Positions 32,951 through 43,610 of a DNA stretch of 64,000 bases are shown here, one piece after another. The stretch's first letter is position 1; every line of letters starts with the position of its first letter. The translations under genes and the position numbers were made by a program. This DNA comes from Piezodorus guildinii (Eukaryota > Arthropoda > Insecta > Hemiptera > Pentatomidae): contig CM041292.1 in the NCBI GenBank assembly GCA_023052935.1, positions 32,375,454 to 32,439,453 on the forward strand, written 5' to 3'. A model generated the notes under the pieces. The model made no database searches. It had not been told where the DNA came from and worked only from the letters and a program-made list of their open reading frames with translations.

Positions 32951-34700
32951 AGGACAGCTGTTCGGGACTCCTATAATGAAGACACACTTCCGGTCAGTCA
33001 TAAAGTTTTTATGATTTACAAGTGTTTATTATGCTGTTATGAACTTTATTTTGTGCGATTCAGACAATCTTAATAAGTGAGTGTGTTTGATTATTCAATA
33101 GAAAATTGAGATATCCAAAAGAACTTAAGCGGTTACACATCACCAATAGTCACCCAGAGGTTTTGACTCTCTGTCGATATGTCAGCCCCTGAAATGTCTC
33201 TACTTCCTTTAGATTCTATGTCACCAAAAATTCAGAAAAAAATAGGAACAGAAAATAGCTCAAAAAGTAATGCATTGCAAGTCCCACTTACCCTCAACCC
33301 TACAGAAAAATCCACCAGTTATGCCAAAGCCACCGCCACAGACCATTTTTCTAAACGAGAAAATGCAATAGTTTTACAAACATTTCCCGGTATAAAGCAA
33401 AAAGTGTATGTTTTCAAAATCGCGACCCTAATAGACCCAAAATTTATTCGTTATACTTCTAGAATTTCAAACTCTCGATTTTGCATTCATTTTAATAGCA
33501 AAGATGCAGTAGACCGCCTTTTGAACAATCATAAGTCGATTATTATAGATGACAAAGAAATTTTCATAAAAAGACTGATTAATCCGGCTAAGCGTATAAT
33601 TATCTCAAATGCTTGCCCTTCGATTCCTCATGAGACAATAGAAAACGAACTTAAAAGGTTAGGCCTTAGATTAGTCTCTCCAATGCACTTCCTCAGGGCC
33701 GGCTACCAAGACCCCAGGCTAGCTACATGTACTCAGTTTTCGACGGCTATATCCCACCTGAGGACCTGAGGAGTAAGCTGCCATCACCTCTACTAATAGA
33801 GCAAGACTATGTTTGTTACCGATTTTTTCTTGCTGAAGATATTTTAACCTGTTTCATATGTAAACAACCTGGTCACGTATCTACTGATTGCCCTGAGAGT
33901 GAAAATAATAATATTCAAGAACATCAAAGTAGTAAAAATAGATTTGATAATGTAAGTCCCAACCTAAACAATAATAGTAAAAAAATAAATGCCAACCATT
34001 CCCTATTAGATACACCTAACCATACGATCCCCAATAGTGTAACAGTACAGCCAACCCTAATCGGTTGCCATGACAACACTTCAACAACCATAGCCGGAAT
34101 CAAAGAAGACAGACCGAAGCAAGGCCAACCAGGTAACCATGGCAACTCAATTTGTAGCAAAATTATTGAAAATAAATGCTTCAAAGATGCGGCTTTAAAT
34201 GTGGACAACAATTTAATATTAATACCGACGTCTGTTTCAGGCGTCAAACGATGCCACTTAAGTCCACCTCCTTCCTCTATACCCACTATGGAGCGTAACT
34301 TAACAATAAATCCCCAAGAAGAAGGTGAAAACATAATAATAAATTTCGAAGATTTTCCTCCAATAACAGCTAACCAATCCGTTCACAAAAAACCTAAAAA
34401 AAAACAACGATACCAGCACAGCTATTTTCCAAGGAAATAATACCCACCGACCTGTTGGACCCACAAGACAACTCCGACCGGAACCCTTGACTGTGTGCCC
34501 ATCAATTAGTGAAAAACTAGAACAACACCTTAAGTGAAATCTGAGTACAGTGAAATTTGTGTTTGTTTTGTTTTTTTATATAAGACATTAGTGAACTACA
34601 ATTACGTTCAATTATTAACCTTTGTAATGTACTTGTGAAACCAAAATTTATGTAGTATGCTAATGACCCAATAAGGGTAGATGCATTTATATAAATAAAA
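32951..34700 (+). mobile_element. ORF1-only LINE derivative (HAL1-like)
   Basis: 1750-bp insert in R900 copy E with an exact 11-bp target duplication TAATTAAATTG (32940-32950, 34701-34711). It contains a ~230-bp leader, one ORF1 split by a frameshift, a ~260-bp 3' region and an A-rich end ATTTATATAAATAAAA. There is no endonuclease or reverse transcriptase region. Since both ends are present and the borders are clean, it was inserted in this form. It resembles half-LINE elements of mammals, which also keep only ORF1, but that is an analogy. Confidence 0.8.
33179..34440 (+). pseudogene. LINE ORF1 (Gag-like RNA-binding protein), frameshifted
   Basis: The ATG at 33179 opens a 196-codon frame containing EIFIKRLINPAKRIIISNAC, PSIPHETIENELKRLGLR and SPMHFLRAG, the RRM-like/pre-zinc-knuckle region of insect LINE ORF1 proteins. 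Near 33715-33727 the reading moves to another frame, continuing with MYSVFDGYIPPEDL and TCFICKQPGHVSTDC. The last is a single C-x2-C-x4-H-x4-C zinc knuckle. A polar, Asn-rich tail follows, ending with a basic KKPKKKQRYQ cluster. Together about 420 residues. ORF1 proteins bind LINE RNA and help form the retrotransposition particle. One indel prevents a full product. Confidence 0.8.
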
Positions 34701-35570
34701 TAATTAAATTGAATTTATATAGAAACATGTGTTTTATTAAAAAATCGATTATATTATTATCTAAAATAATCAGTTAGTTTAATCTTCTTTCCATCACACT
34801 TTATTAACTTTTAAAAGCTTGAGTATAAGATAATATTTTTTTCTAAAATCTTATCTTTCCAACGGTATATCATACATGTATATTACTGCTCTCATGTTCA
34901 AAAACAAAAAATTGCGATAAAAAAATATTTTTTCTGTTTTCTCCTATAGCTGGGTATCAAATTTATTCAATTTATGTACCTGTTTTTCATCAGTGGTAAC
35001 AAGATAATATAGTTGTTTTTATAGAATCAACAAAATTAAAGGTACTTTAGAGAGATGTCGGCATTTAAGCCCATTTTTTTTATTATTGTCAGACCATTTT
35101 TATCCGTATGAAACCTAAATGATATTAAAGCCGATTAAATTTCACATCGATATAGCGAATTTAAACAAAATCGTCGGAATTGTTTTCGAGAAAATCGAAA
35201 AAAGGTGCAAAATGCATGGTGTAAAGTGGCTCTTCTGGTAAGCTCATTTTGATGAAAAAGGTTTTTTAACGTCTCGGGCGTATATTTGTCTTAAATATGA
35301 AATTTCAGTTCCATAGGACTTACCGTTTCCGCCCGGTAGTTACCACACACACACACATAGAGACCTTTTTTCGGGACTTGGTTATTTGAACTCAGGGGAC
35401 CCTAAAACGTGTATTTCCTTTAAAAACTGGAATTCGAAAATTTTCACGATCGCAATACTTCCCCTTACTATATATAGTAAGTGAAAGTAAAAATGTTTCT
35501 GTTACGTTGATTAACTTTACTGGATGTTACTGCGTCCGAGGACTGACGAAAATGGTATTTTGCAAGCTCA

Positions 35571-35598
35571 CTTGAAGATGAGGAAACTCTGTTGAAAC
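35571..35598 (+). ncRNA. hammerhead-like motif (weak)
   Basis: CTTGAAGATGAGGAAACTCT then GTTGAAAC contains a perfect small hairpin (GAG, GAAA loop, CTC) between a CUUGAAGA box and a GAAAC. The arrangement mimics a hammerhead core with one extra base in the first box. No helix I or III was found. Low confidence. Confidence 0.2.
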
Positions 35599-37548
35599 TG
35601 ATGCATAATGATGTGTTCCAGGTTGATATATCACTGTAATAAATCCATAAAAATATATCGTCATCAATTTTGTATTAAAAAGAAATGTTAAAAAAAAAAA
35701 ATAATAATAAGAGTTTGAGAGTAGAGAAGAGTTGTCCGTAGCATTAAAAATGATATAGTGTAATAAAATATGAACGTTTAATCATATTTTTCATTTTTAG
35801 TATTTTTTTCATGATTTTTTTATGGTATAAAGATTTGCAATCGTAAGTCCTATTAAAAATTTATATAATTTAAGTAAATCAATTTTCTTTTTTGTCTGTT
35901 ATATTAGATTCCGTCGGCTATAAGTTGCAAATATTTCTCATTCTTCAAACAACAAAAGGCTCATGAATATGACCTTTATAAATCATATTTAGACTAACGG
36001 AGTTAAGGTTTGTGACTAGTAAATCATAAAATTCTTCTCGTATCTAACATCTACAATCCAAAATCCTTCGCAAAATCCTAAATCTTCCTTTTGACCCTAA
36101 TCAAATCATCTGTAATGATCTTAATAGCCCATTTCTTGTAGACCTATCTCGAAATTGATATAATTAATATAATGGTTATTTGGGGTTCCTAAAAATACCA
36201 ACCCATAACGACTTTCGTGTTCCATATTAGTCTGCATCCAGGTATCATTCTTTCCATGAAAAACTCTATCCCTGCTCTGACACTCTAGTTTCAAAATACA
36301 CCACGACCTCCTTGGAAATAAAAGTACTATTGTAACATTTCGAATGAAGTTAATTTACTTTATTACAGAATGGTTTTAATAAACGACAATAGAAACTGGA
36401 GGTATAAGTATAAAATTAACAATGATAAATTCTATCACTCTTTCAAAAAGTAATTGAAGGTCAATCAAGCATTTTTCACTCTTATTTGTTCCTTACATAA
36501 TGCTGGCTTTTTTTCAAATAAACATTAAAATCTTAATTAAAAAGAAGGATGTTACTTAAATATTTCCTATCAACTTCACATCTACAAAACGCGGAGAAAA
36601 CAGACTATTAACGAAGCCTTTTAAAAAGAGAAATTTCAATAAACCCGCAGACTTCGAAAGAAAGTGCAGTTTGCTCGCACATTACTTAATGCCATCAGTG
36701 GAAGCTTGAAATCTTGAATTAACTATCGATCTCAGTATGAGATATGCATGGTATAATAACGCTAGGAACTTGGAATACTTCTAGCTACACACCTCTGGTT
36801 CCTAAATGGTCATCGGAGAATCTAAAACAAAGGCAAAGTGTATGTATTTTTAATAAATTCATGATTATACGGTATAATACAGTGTATGGAGCACAAACAA
36901 AAAATATAAATATAAATTTTATCCAAAATAAATGACGCAATGAATTACATTGACAAATATATGTTTAAAGCATTGCTTTTAAAATTAAAGGTTTGTTACA
37001 GTGTTTGAGATGGATATGAATTGTAAAATATCCAACCTATTTTTTATTATTCGATTCTTCATTCACTTTAGATAATACTGAAGATTAATTTTTAATAAAA
37101 AAAAAAAAATATATAGAATTTTTTCAAAAAGAAGAATGGGATTTTATATATTGTAAGAAAAAGTTTCTGAAGCAATTATAATTTTATCTAAAAGTATATA
37201 ATATAATTTTTGGAAAAGTTTTATTATTATTAATAAACAGTTGTGATAATAGTATAATAGATAATGTTGACTGACTTATGGGAAAGATCTTATATTTTCA
37301 TAAGCTTATTTTGTATAAATTATTCATGAGAATAATGAGTGTTATAATCTTTTATTTGAGCGATTCAATAATAGTAGTAGGTATAGAAATTTAATAAAAA
37401 CCAACTGAAAACGAAGTTCATGAAACAACAGTCATCATTAGGTTTTTACTGTAATTTCTAGAACTTTTAAACTTAATTAGAAAAGGTATTTTAGGATACA
37501 CGTACTGTCTCAAAATATTCTTGAGTAAATTAGTAGAACTTTTACTTT
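35599..37548. other. AT-rich region with one decayed Jockey-like piece (about 35945-36310)
   Basis: The piece at 35945-36310 keeps ACGGAGTTAAGGTTTG, ACAATCCAAAATCCTTCGCA and CATGAAAAACTCTATCCCTG in the order found in J1, with a ~60-bp interruption near 36150-36205. Frames are lost. The rest shows no gene. Confidence 0.5.
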
Positions 37549-38105
37549 CCTTTACCTATATATGGAACATACAACAATAAGGGAAAGTATTTAAATTATT
37601 AAAATTTTAGAATTCGAATTTTCAATGGAAACACATGTTTTAAAGTTCTATAAATCCATATGATCAAGTCCGGCAAAACAGTATGTATGTGTGTGTTAAG
37701 TCTACTTCAAAAACTATAAGTTCTATAAAATTAAAATTGAATTTTTTTAAAAAGTGGTATATGCCTGAGTTGTTACAGCAACTTTTTCATCAACATCGTT
37801 GAACCAGAAGACCCCTTTCTACCATGATTTTTTTTTATCTTTTTACGATTGTCTTGAAAACGACTCTAACAATTTTTATTAAGCTCGGTATGTCGATGTT
37901 GGCTATGGGCTTTAATATTCAGTTTCATACTGATTGTCTGACGGGCTTGAATACGGATTTTTATCAAATCTTCTTCTTCTAAAACACCATTGGTTTTGAA
38001 GATTCCAGAAAAATTAACTATATCATCTTATTAGCACTGATAATGAACGGCTAAATATACAAGCTGATCGAATTTCAAAACAAACTTGAGGAAAGAAGAT
38101 CAAAA
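37549..38105 (+). repeat. R900 repeat, copy F (diverged)
   Basis: Begins TACTTTCCTTTACCTATATA, then has GGAAAGTATT, TTCAATGGAAACACATGTTT, AAGTCCGGCAAAACAG and a short TGTG run. It ends near ATTAGCACTGATAATGAACG and GCTAAATATACAAGC. Truncated at the right. Confidence 0.7.
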
Positions 38106-39537
38106 TTATATTTTTAGGAAATATTTCCATCTGAACATAAGTCACTTCCGTGATAAAGCAAAAGATATTAGAAAACAAAATCTATACAAAAAGTTTTAAA
38201 AGGGCATAAACTTAAATGATTATTCTGCATAACAATTTTATATTGTGTTATTGAACCTAAAACATATATTTCCTACGGAATTGAATAGGATTCTTTAACC
38301 TTTTCTCAACTTTATCAAGTAGCTCTTAGTTACGTTCTACAACTAAACAATCCTGTCGGATTTACTATGTTTGATTTTAATATTGACTGGACTGCATACA
38401 AAAGCGGACTTATCCTTCCCTGGTCGAGAAACGACCTTACAGAACGCCACAAAGTACTGTTATCACCGGGGCAGAGGAAAACACCCACTACCTACCTAAT
38501 CATGCCTTTGTCTAGGTCGTCTGATTGCCAGCCTCGCATCCTGTCTGTTTTTTTGTTTGTTTTGTTTTTGTTTATTTTATTGGCACTCACGAATATCCTT
38601 CGGAAGCGTTTAAAATTTTCTGGCAGTAGGTGAGACATGGCACAGTGGAAAAAAAAAATTCAAAATTAATTAAATCCTCCTAGGGTTTAACCAGGTTGAT
38701 GAAGAGTTTATCCTAATTTCTCTCAGACTGAGAAAACGTTATATACGACAAACGTTGTTAAACAAAAAATATTCTCCACTGAATTTACCTTCGGGAAATA
38801 GAAGGACAAAATGTGACATGTGTACATATCATATTTGTATTTCGTTTAAATAAAGCCAAAGGATATGAAAACAAAATAAAAATAAAAAACACTGAATTTA
38901 AAATGAGGAAACTGTAAACTTTCTATTTAGTAGCATCAACAGAAATAGAGTGTGTGAAAAAAAAAAAAAATAACGTGAATATTTTCATTTAATATAATTT
39001 GGCTAAAAACTTGGTTCTAGCGACAAATGTTATGTACTAAATTACATCAAATTTTACAACTCGAGCTATACCAGCACAGCTTTTTTTGACACAGAGCGTA
39101 TCAATAAAGCCCCTGCACTTAATAAATGTAGCAAAACGTGACTTTATCATTTAGACTAATATGCCTCCTAAGCGGTATGTCGGAGCAACAAATAATATAT
39201 AATAAAAAGTATTTTGCAATGTATTTCTGACATCGTACTGGACCCAAATTTTTGTTCTTAGCAACTCGAACGCAGCTAGAACATGTCAAACAGAGGGTTA
39301 ACAAAACGTTACCCCTTTCACTACGTAACTTTTTTTACGTTTAACGTTTACAGTTTCCCATCCAAAATACATGTCTATATCTAAACAGGGATTAAGAAAT
39401 CGATAAGTCCTGATCGAACTAAGATAGAAAAAAAAATTCATTGATGAGTATAGAACATTACACCTGTTGTGTCTTTTGATCTTTTAAATCATTTTTTAAT
39501 AAACTGATTTTATTCATTTTTTTTAATTATACCATTA
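38106..39537. other. no gene recognised
   Basis: A less AT-rich stretch at 38290-38650 contains an 88-codon frame (38367-38633) ending in a hydrophobic run. It may be the 3' end of an unrecognised LINE, but there is no diagnostic motif. Confidence 0.35.
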
Positions 39538-39999
39538 AGACGTTGATTTCCAAAAAATTTAAACTGACATTAGGAAATTTAACAGGAAGCGCTAAAATAT
39601 TATGTTTATTATTGGACTAATTTACTTTATCTTTATTTATTGAAAACTAGAGTTGGATTTTTACTGTGTTATTAACTTTTTTTTGCCGAATATTTCACTT
39701 TTCCCATCCCTTTTCATCAATTTAATATAATTATAATACTTACTGAAAAGAATTGAAAGCGATAAAGTATTTTAAGGAAGAATGCATAGCGTGATATTCG
39801 CTGTGTTGGGAACACTGAGTCACCGTAACTTCACCTTGTGTCATGTTACTAATAACTATCGTATTTCTTATGGTAATTACTAAATAATTTATATTTCGTT
39901 GTATGCTCTATCAAAGGTACATATTTTTTGTTAATATAATTTCACATTTTATTAAATGTACATGACATTTGCTGTACATAATACGTACAGGCTTACTCC

Positions 40000-40605
40000 T
40001 GTTACGGGCTACGGGGTGTGAGAAATGAACTACTCCAGTTTACAAATTACAGATGTTTATTAATACAGAAAACACAAATACAAAGGGATTACTAACCACT
40101 ATATTAACAATAATAATGGAATTACCAGCTTACTACTAAACAGTATACATATAAAATCAGGTATTCCTAACAATTAAACTACTTACGTAAATTTATACAA
40201 TATGCTAGATTTATTCTAAAACTTACAACTATAAGTTATATATAAACTACAGTCTTCTAATTTCCCACCGACCGGTTATCACAATACTGACACACAGTTT
40301 CACTACACTGTCACACTGTCACGAACGGTTCACTGTCACTGTTCACTGATACATCACAGATGCTTGTTGGGCCGGATAAGGACTGACTCCCCCAGGCTCT
40401 GGGGACCGCTATTTGTACCACCGCCGAATCTTCTAGACCGGGCGCAGGTAAGGCGGTGGGCCTTTCCAGGCACTTCGAGGACTGTCCAGGTCCAGAAGTC
40501 TCTAGCCTCATCTAGGCCCCTCCAGGCGTGGTCCACCCGTCATTGTCTTGACCGTAGCACTCCTAAACACAGACTTACATTCAGCCACAGAAAACCTCAA
40601 ACGCA
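40000..40605. other. GC-richer segment of unknown nature
   Basis: Contrasts sharply with the AT-rich surroundings, especially 40270-40600, where both strands have short open frames (94 codons plus, 60-66 codons minus). It contains small tandem-like phrases (CACTGTCACACTGTCAC, GGTTCACTGTCACTGTTCAC). It could be an LTR or promoter of an unrecognised element or cargo of the longer TIR element. No protein domain is seen. Confidence 0.3.
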
Positions 40606-40610
40606 TGATA

Positions 40611-41490
40611 TTGGGTTGTGTCACACGAAAAGTCCGTTTTCAAGGTAAAGGATTTTTATTAAAAAAACGAAATGAAATTTTATTCGAAGTATTTACCTCC
40701 TTTTTCTACACATGTTTCCCAACGTGACACCAATTTTTTTTATCCTCGAACTGAAAAACTCTAAGCTATGAAGTGAAACCAAATCTGAAAACTTTCACTT
40801 GATCATCATTTTCAAAAAGTTTTCCTTTTACGAAGTTGTCTAAATTCCTGAACAGGTGGTAATCTGTTGGAGACAAGTCGGAAGAATATGGTGGGTGCAG
40901 AAGAACTTCGTAGCCCAGCTCTTTCAATTTTTGCACGGTATGTTTTGAAACATGGGGTCTTGCTAACGCTCAGTGAAATCATGAGGTACACATGTATCGT
41001 GCTTTTTTACGTTCCCAATACACTTTAGTTGTATGGAAACGGTAGATGCACTTGCATTTAGTTGTGCTGAGAGTCCTTTAGTTGTTTGGTAGGGGTTTCC
41101 TCCTACTGTATGTTTGAGGACATCGTTGTCTATTACGTACGGAGGTCTTCCTCGGGGCAAGTTTTCCAAGTCAGTATCCCCAGCTGAAAACTTAGCAAAC
41201 CAACGGCGAATGGTCCGTTCATTAACACTCCGTTCCCCAAACGCCTTGCAAATGTTTATAGTGGCCTCAACTGCTGAATGGCCGAGTTTAAACTTGTACA
41301 AAAATATTATTCGAAAATCGCGTGTTTCCATGTTCATATTTGGAGGTATGCTAAAAAGTGGGTAATTGATTGGGAAGCTGATGTTTATAATACAAAGGTT
41401 TATAATTCAGAAGAAAACAACAGAGACCTGCAAAATCCTTTATGTATTTCGGAAACTATAAAAACGGGCATTTCATTTGAAACAACCCAA
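40611..41490 (-). mobile_element. internally deleted mariner (subfamily M3)
   Basis: 880 bp with TTGGGTTGT at both ends in inverted orientation and TA on both sides (40609-40610, 41491-41492). About two thirds of the usual mariner length. It interrupts the longer TIR element, so it is younger than that element. The transposase reads on the minus strand and has lost its middle. Confidence 0.8.
40780..41337 (-). pseudogene. mariner transposase, middle deleted (M3)
   Basis: From 41337 the minus strand encodes the DNA-binding region: FRIIFLYKFKLGHSAVEATI, then RTIRRWFAKFSAGDTDLEN, then GRPPYVIDND and a second helix-turn-helix with LSAQLNASASTVSIQLK. It stops at 40963 after VPHDFTER. In another frame it resumes with PMFQNIP..., VQKLKELGYEVLLHPPYSSD and LSPTDYHLFRNLDNF, the region of the third catalytic aspartate. 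The part with the first catalytic aspartate and HDNARPH start is deleted. It could bind its own ends at most. Confidence 0.8.
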
Positions 41491-41659
41491 TATAAGCTGA
41501 ACAAGTTCCGAAAGATCTTGAATGTGCTGCATAATTGTACATTACATACAATCAAATAGAAGATTTAGATAAAACTAAATTATGAGAATACAAATATGTC
41601 AAAATATTACAAAAAAAAAAAAAATCTCTTTTAGTACCTTTTGGAAATCAACGTCACAA

Positions 41660-41810
41660 TTTTCGCCACGATAAATACGCCCACCTGAGACAGCAGCATA
41701 CTTAACAACTTTATTTACAGTCGATTCTGAAGCAATAGATACATTTTTTGGTTTGAAAAGAACATAAAATCTCTCTATAAGTGTTTATTGCTGCGCTTTT
41801 CGTAACATTA
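41660..41810 (-). pseudogene. unidentified coding-like fragment
   Basis: The minus strand directly beside the TIR end at 41656 is open for about 46 codons: ERFYVLFKPKNVSIASESTV then NKVVKYAAVSGGRIYRGENC. Composition is protein-like. The TIR element may have inserted into this coding sequence, but I cannot find its other half. Not recognised. Confidence 0.25.
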
Positions 41811-42124
41811 TTCGATTAGCCAGAATTGTCGAATGTAATGAACCTTTTTGTTTGTATTTCTTTTTCCCTTTTACCGAAACCAAGGATTCTTTTTGTAGCC
41901 TATTTCGAAACAAAACTTATCTAGTCAACACACTTTCCATTGTGAAACGTTAAAGAAACAAGCTCAAGGTGAAAATAAATTATTCCCTATCTAATTGTAA
42001 TAAATATGAAGTTCAAAAATAAAAGCTTAGTAGCTTTGTTGATAATATGATAACTTCATATTTATTATGACTAAAATAATTAGAACTTTCTCTTCTCTTT
42101 TTTATTACATTTTTATTTATTTTT

Positions 42125-42178
42125 ACATAATTAAAACTTTAATTACGTTTCGAGTTATTTTTTTCGTCTCATTTTCAG
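42125..42178 (-). ncRNA. hammerhead-like core, unit 1
   Basis: Minus-strand order: CTGAAAA box (42178-42172), GAG...CTC potential helix II, GAAAC (42151-42147), then an AT-rich hairpin (42148-42125) in the helix III position, with ACGTAATTAAA pairing with TTTAATTATGT, followed by A. The first box should be CUGANGA; here the conserved G is A, which would kill catalysis. Helix I pairs poorly. Confidence 0.35.
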
Positions 42179-42409
42179 ATTATCCAATCCAAAATCAAAA
42201 ACAATTTAACATCATATTCATATTTCTTTATGTCTATTTTAAATTGCTTTTAGTTCTAAATTTAATTTTCTTATTGCTCTTACCATGTGGTGTTCCACTT
42301 CCATATTATTAATCTTTTAAGTCAATTACTAGTATAGAAAGAGTATATATTATTGTGAATAAAATAACTAGAACCTTCTCTTTCTTTTTATTATTTTACA
42401 TTCCGAGTC

Positions 42410-43368
42410 TGGAACCCAGGACTGTTGTACAAACTCCGTAAATTTCTTCCTCCTACATACTTCCTAATCATCCAGTCCTACCTCTCTGACAGATCCTTCA
42501 AAATAAATCACAATAGTTCCTAATTATTCTTCACCCAATCTGCTGGGGTTCCTCAAGGCAGCATCCTAGGACCCATTCTTTACACAGTATATCACAGCTG
42601 ATATCCCAACCCATCCTAACACATTCCTTTCTACCTATGCTGATGACACTTGCGTGTTATCGGTTAATAATTCCAATAAATCCCAACAAATTACCTTTAC
42701 CCTTCGTCGAAAACCTATAACATCCTGCCCTACAGTGTCCTTTAATGATATTCCGCTTGTACCGGTTGAAAGAATCCGCTATTTAGGACTCCTTCTTGAC
42801 AAACGACTGACTGGAATCCGCATACAAGAGTGAAAAGACAAGAAACTGCAGACGATTTCGGCTACTCCACACTTACTAGACAGGCGCTCTAACCTTTCAC
42901 TTAACTACAAAAGATCATCTACATGACCATCATGAGGCCTATCTGGACCTACGGAGTTAAGCTTTGGGGCTCTACTAAACCATCAAACTCTTCCCGTATC
43001 CAATCATTACAATCCAAAATACTTCGCAAAATCCTTAACGCTCCTTACTTTGTCACGAATAAAATCATCCACAATGACCTTAATGTTCCATATGTTGCTG
43101 ATTTAGCCCGTTCCAGGTATCACACCTTCCATGAAAAACTCCACTCCCACTCCAATCATTAGTTTCAATACTTGCTTCCCTTTTCAATTCCTAATAATCC
43201 TCCGAGGCGTCTGAAAAGAAAATGGCCTCGAGACCTTTTTGTTTAGACTCACTACCAAAGACTGCTGCTAATGGGCAGTTTATTTCGTGTGTTATAACAT
43301 TTCAGCATATGTACTTGATACATTTTTTGTACAGTTGTAAATATCAATAAAAATATATTTAAAAATAA
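42410..43368 (+). mobile_element. 5'-truncated J1 Jockey-like LINE inserted in the tandem repeat
   Basis: Same family as 10745-11862 but forward. Begins within the reverse transcriptase (CTGTTGTACAAACTCCGTAA = LLYKLRK) and ends with AATAAAAATATATTT and an A-rich end. Its length equals the extra spacing in the tandem repeat, which confirms the insertion. Confidence 0.8.
42430..43250 (+). pseudogene. J1 reverse transcriptase and C-terminal region
   Basis: Blocks in order: LLYKLRKFLPPTYFLIIQSY, AGVPQGSILGPIL, STYADDTCVLS, then ERIRYLGLLLDKRLT, then an open 79-codon stretch from 42923 with RPIWTYGVKLWGSTKPSNSS and SLQSKILRKILNAPY and YHTFHEKLHSHSN. Several frameshifts separate these. YADD marks the polymerase active site. 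The endonuclease and ORF1 are missing. Nearly all blocks can be aligned with the minus-strand copy at 10880-11861. Confidence 0.8.
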
Positions 43369-43370
43369 AA

Positions 43371-43433
43371 TTTATTTTTACATAAATAAAACTTTAATTA
43401 CGTTTCGTATTATTTTTTTCGCCTCATCTTCAG
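43371..43433 (-). ncRNA. hammerhead-like core, unit 2
   Basis: Minus-strand CTGAAGA (43433-43427) matches CUGANGA fully, and CGAAACG follows (rc of 43401-43407). The intervening bases pair less well than in unit 1, and the helix III hairpin has one mismatch. Unit 2 was interrupted upstream by the LINE. Confidence 0.35.
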
Positions 43434-43610
43434 ATTATCCAATTCAAATAAAAACAAAATTTAATACCATATTCATATTTCTTTACGTCTATTTTAAATG
43501 CTTTAGTTTAAATTTAATATCTCTGTTCTTCTTTGTTAATTCATAATAATATATACTCTTCTATCAAGTATTGATAATATAACTTCATATTTTTTTTATA
43601 TTTATTTATT

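Larger units (their letters stand above)
32835..35494 (-). repeat. R900 repeat, copy E, split by a LINE-derived insert
   Basis: Left part 32835-32950 and right part 34701-35494 together make a full-length R900 in reverse orientation. The parts join cleanly when the 1750-bp insert 32951-34700 and one copy of the duplication TAATTAAATTG are removed. The right part has the (CA)n block, CCCGAGACG-type region, GCGATCG motif (reverse) and the terminal palindrome TTACTATATATAGTAA. Confidence 0.85.
39538..41656. mobile_element. longer relative of the 383-bp TIR element, with nested mariner
   Basis: The left end AGACGTTGATTTCCAAAA and the following GGAAATTTAACAGGAAGCGC match the left ~75 bp of the element at 20580. 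The right ~130 bp (ACAATCAAATAGAAGATT...AAATATGTCAAAATAT...TAGTACCTTTTGGAAATCAA) match its right end. Between them are ~1.9 kb including a GC-richer part (40270-40600) and an 880-bp mariner. No target duplication is evident, so the two ends might alternatively be separate copies. Confidence 0.55.
42045..43610 (-). repeat. tandem ~288-bp repeat (two units) with hammerhead-like cores, split by a LINE
   Basis: Unit 1 (about 42045-42340) and unit 2 (about 42340-42409 plus 43369-43610) align at an offset of 288 bp once the 967-bp insertion is removed. Each unit carries on the minus strand a CUGAxxA box and a CGAAACG box separated by a helix II-like stretch. Tandem units with hammerhead motifs are known for Penelope-like elements and retrozymes, which is a possible origin. 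Confidence 0.55.

Noticed and set aside
33924..34334. 136-codon minus-strand frame
   Set aside because: Antisense of LINE ORF1.
40364..40648. 94-codon plus-strand frame in the GC-rich block
   Set aside because: Both strands are open there, no domain or start context, and it runs into the mariner end.
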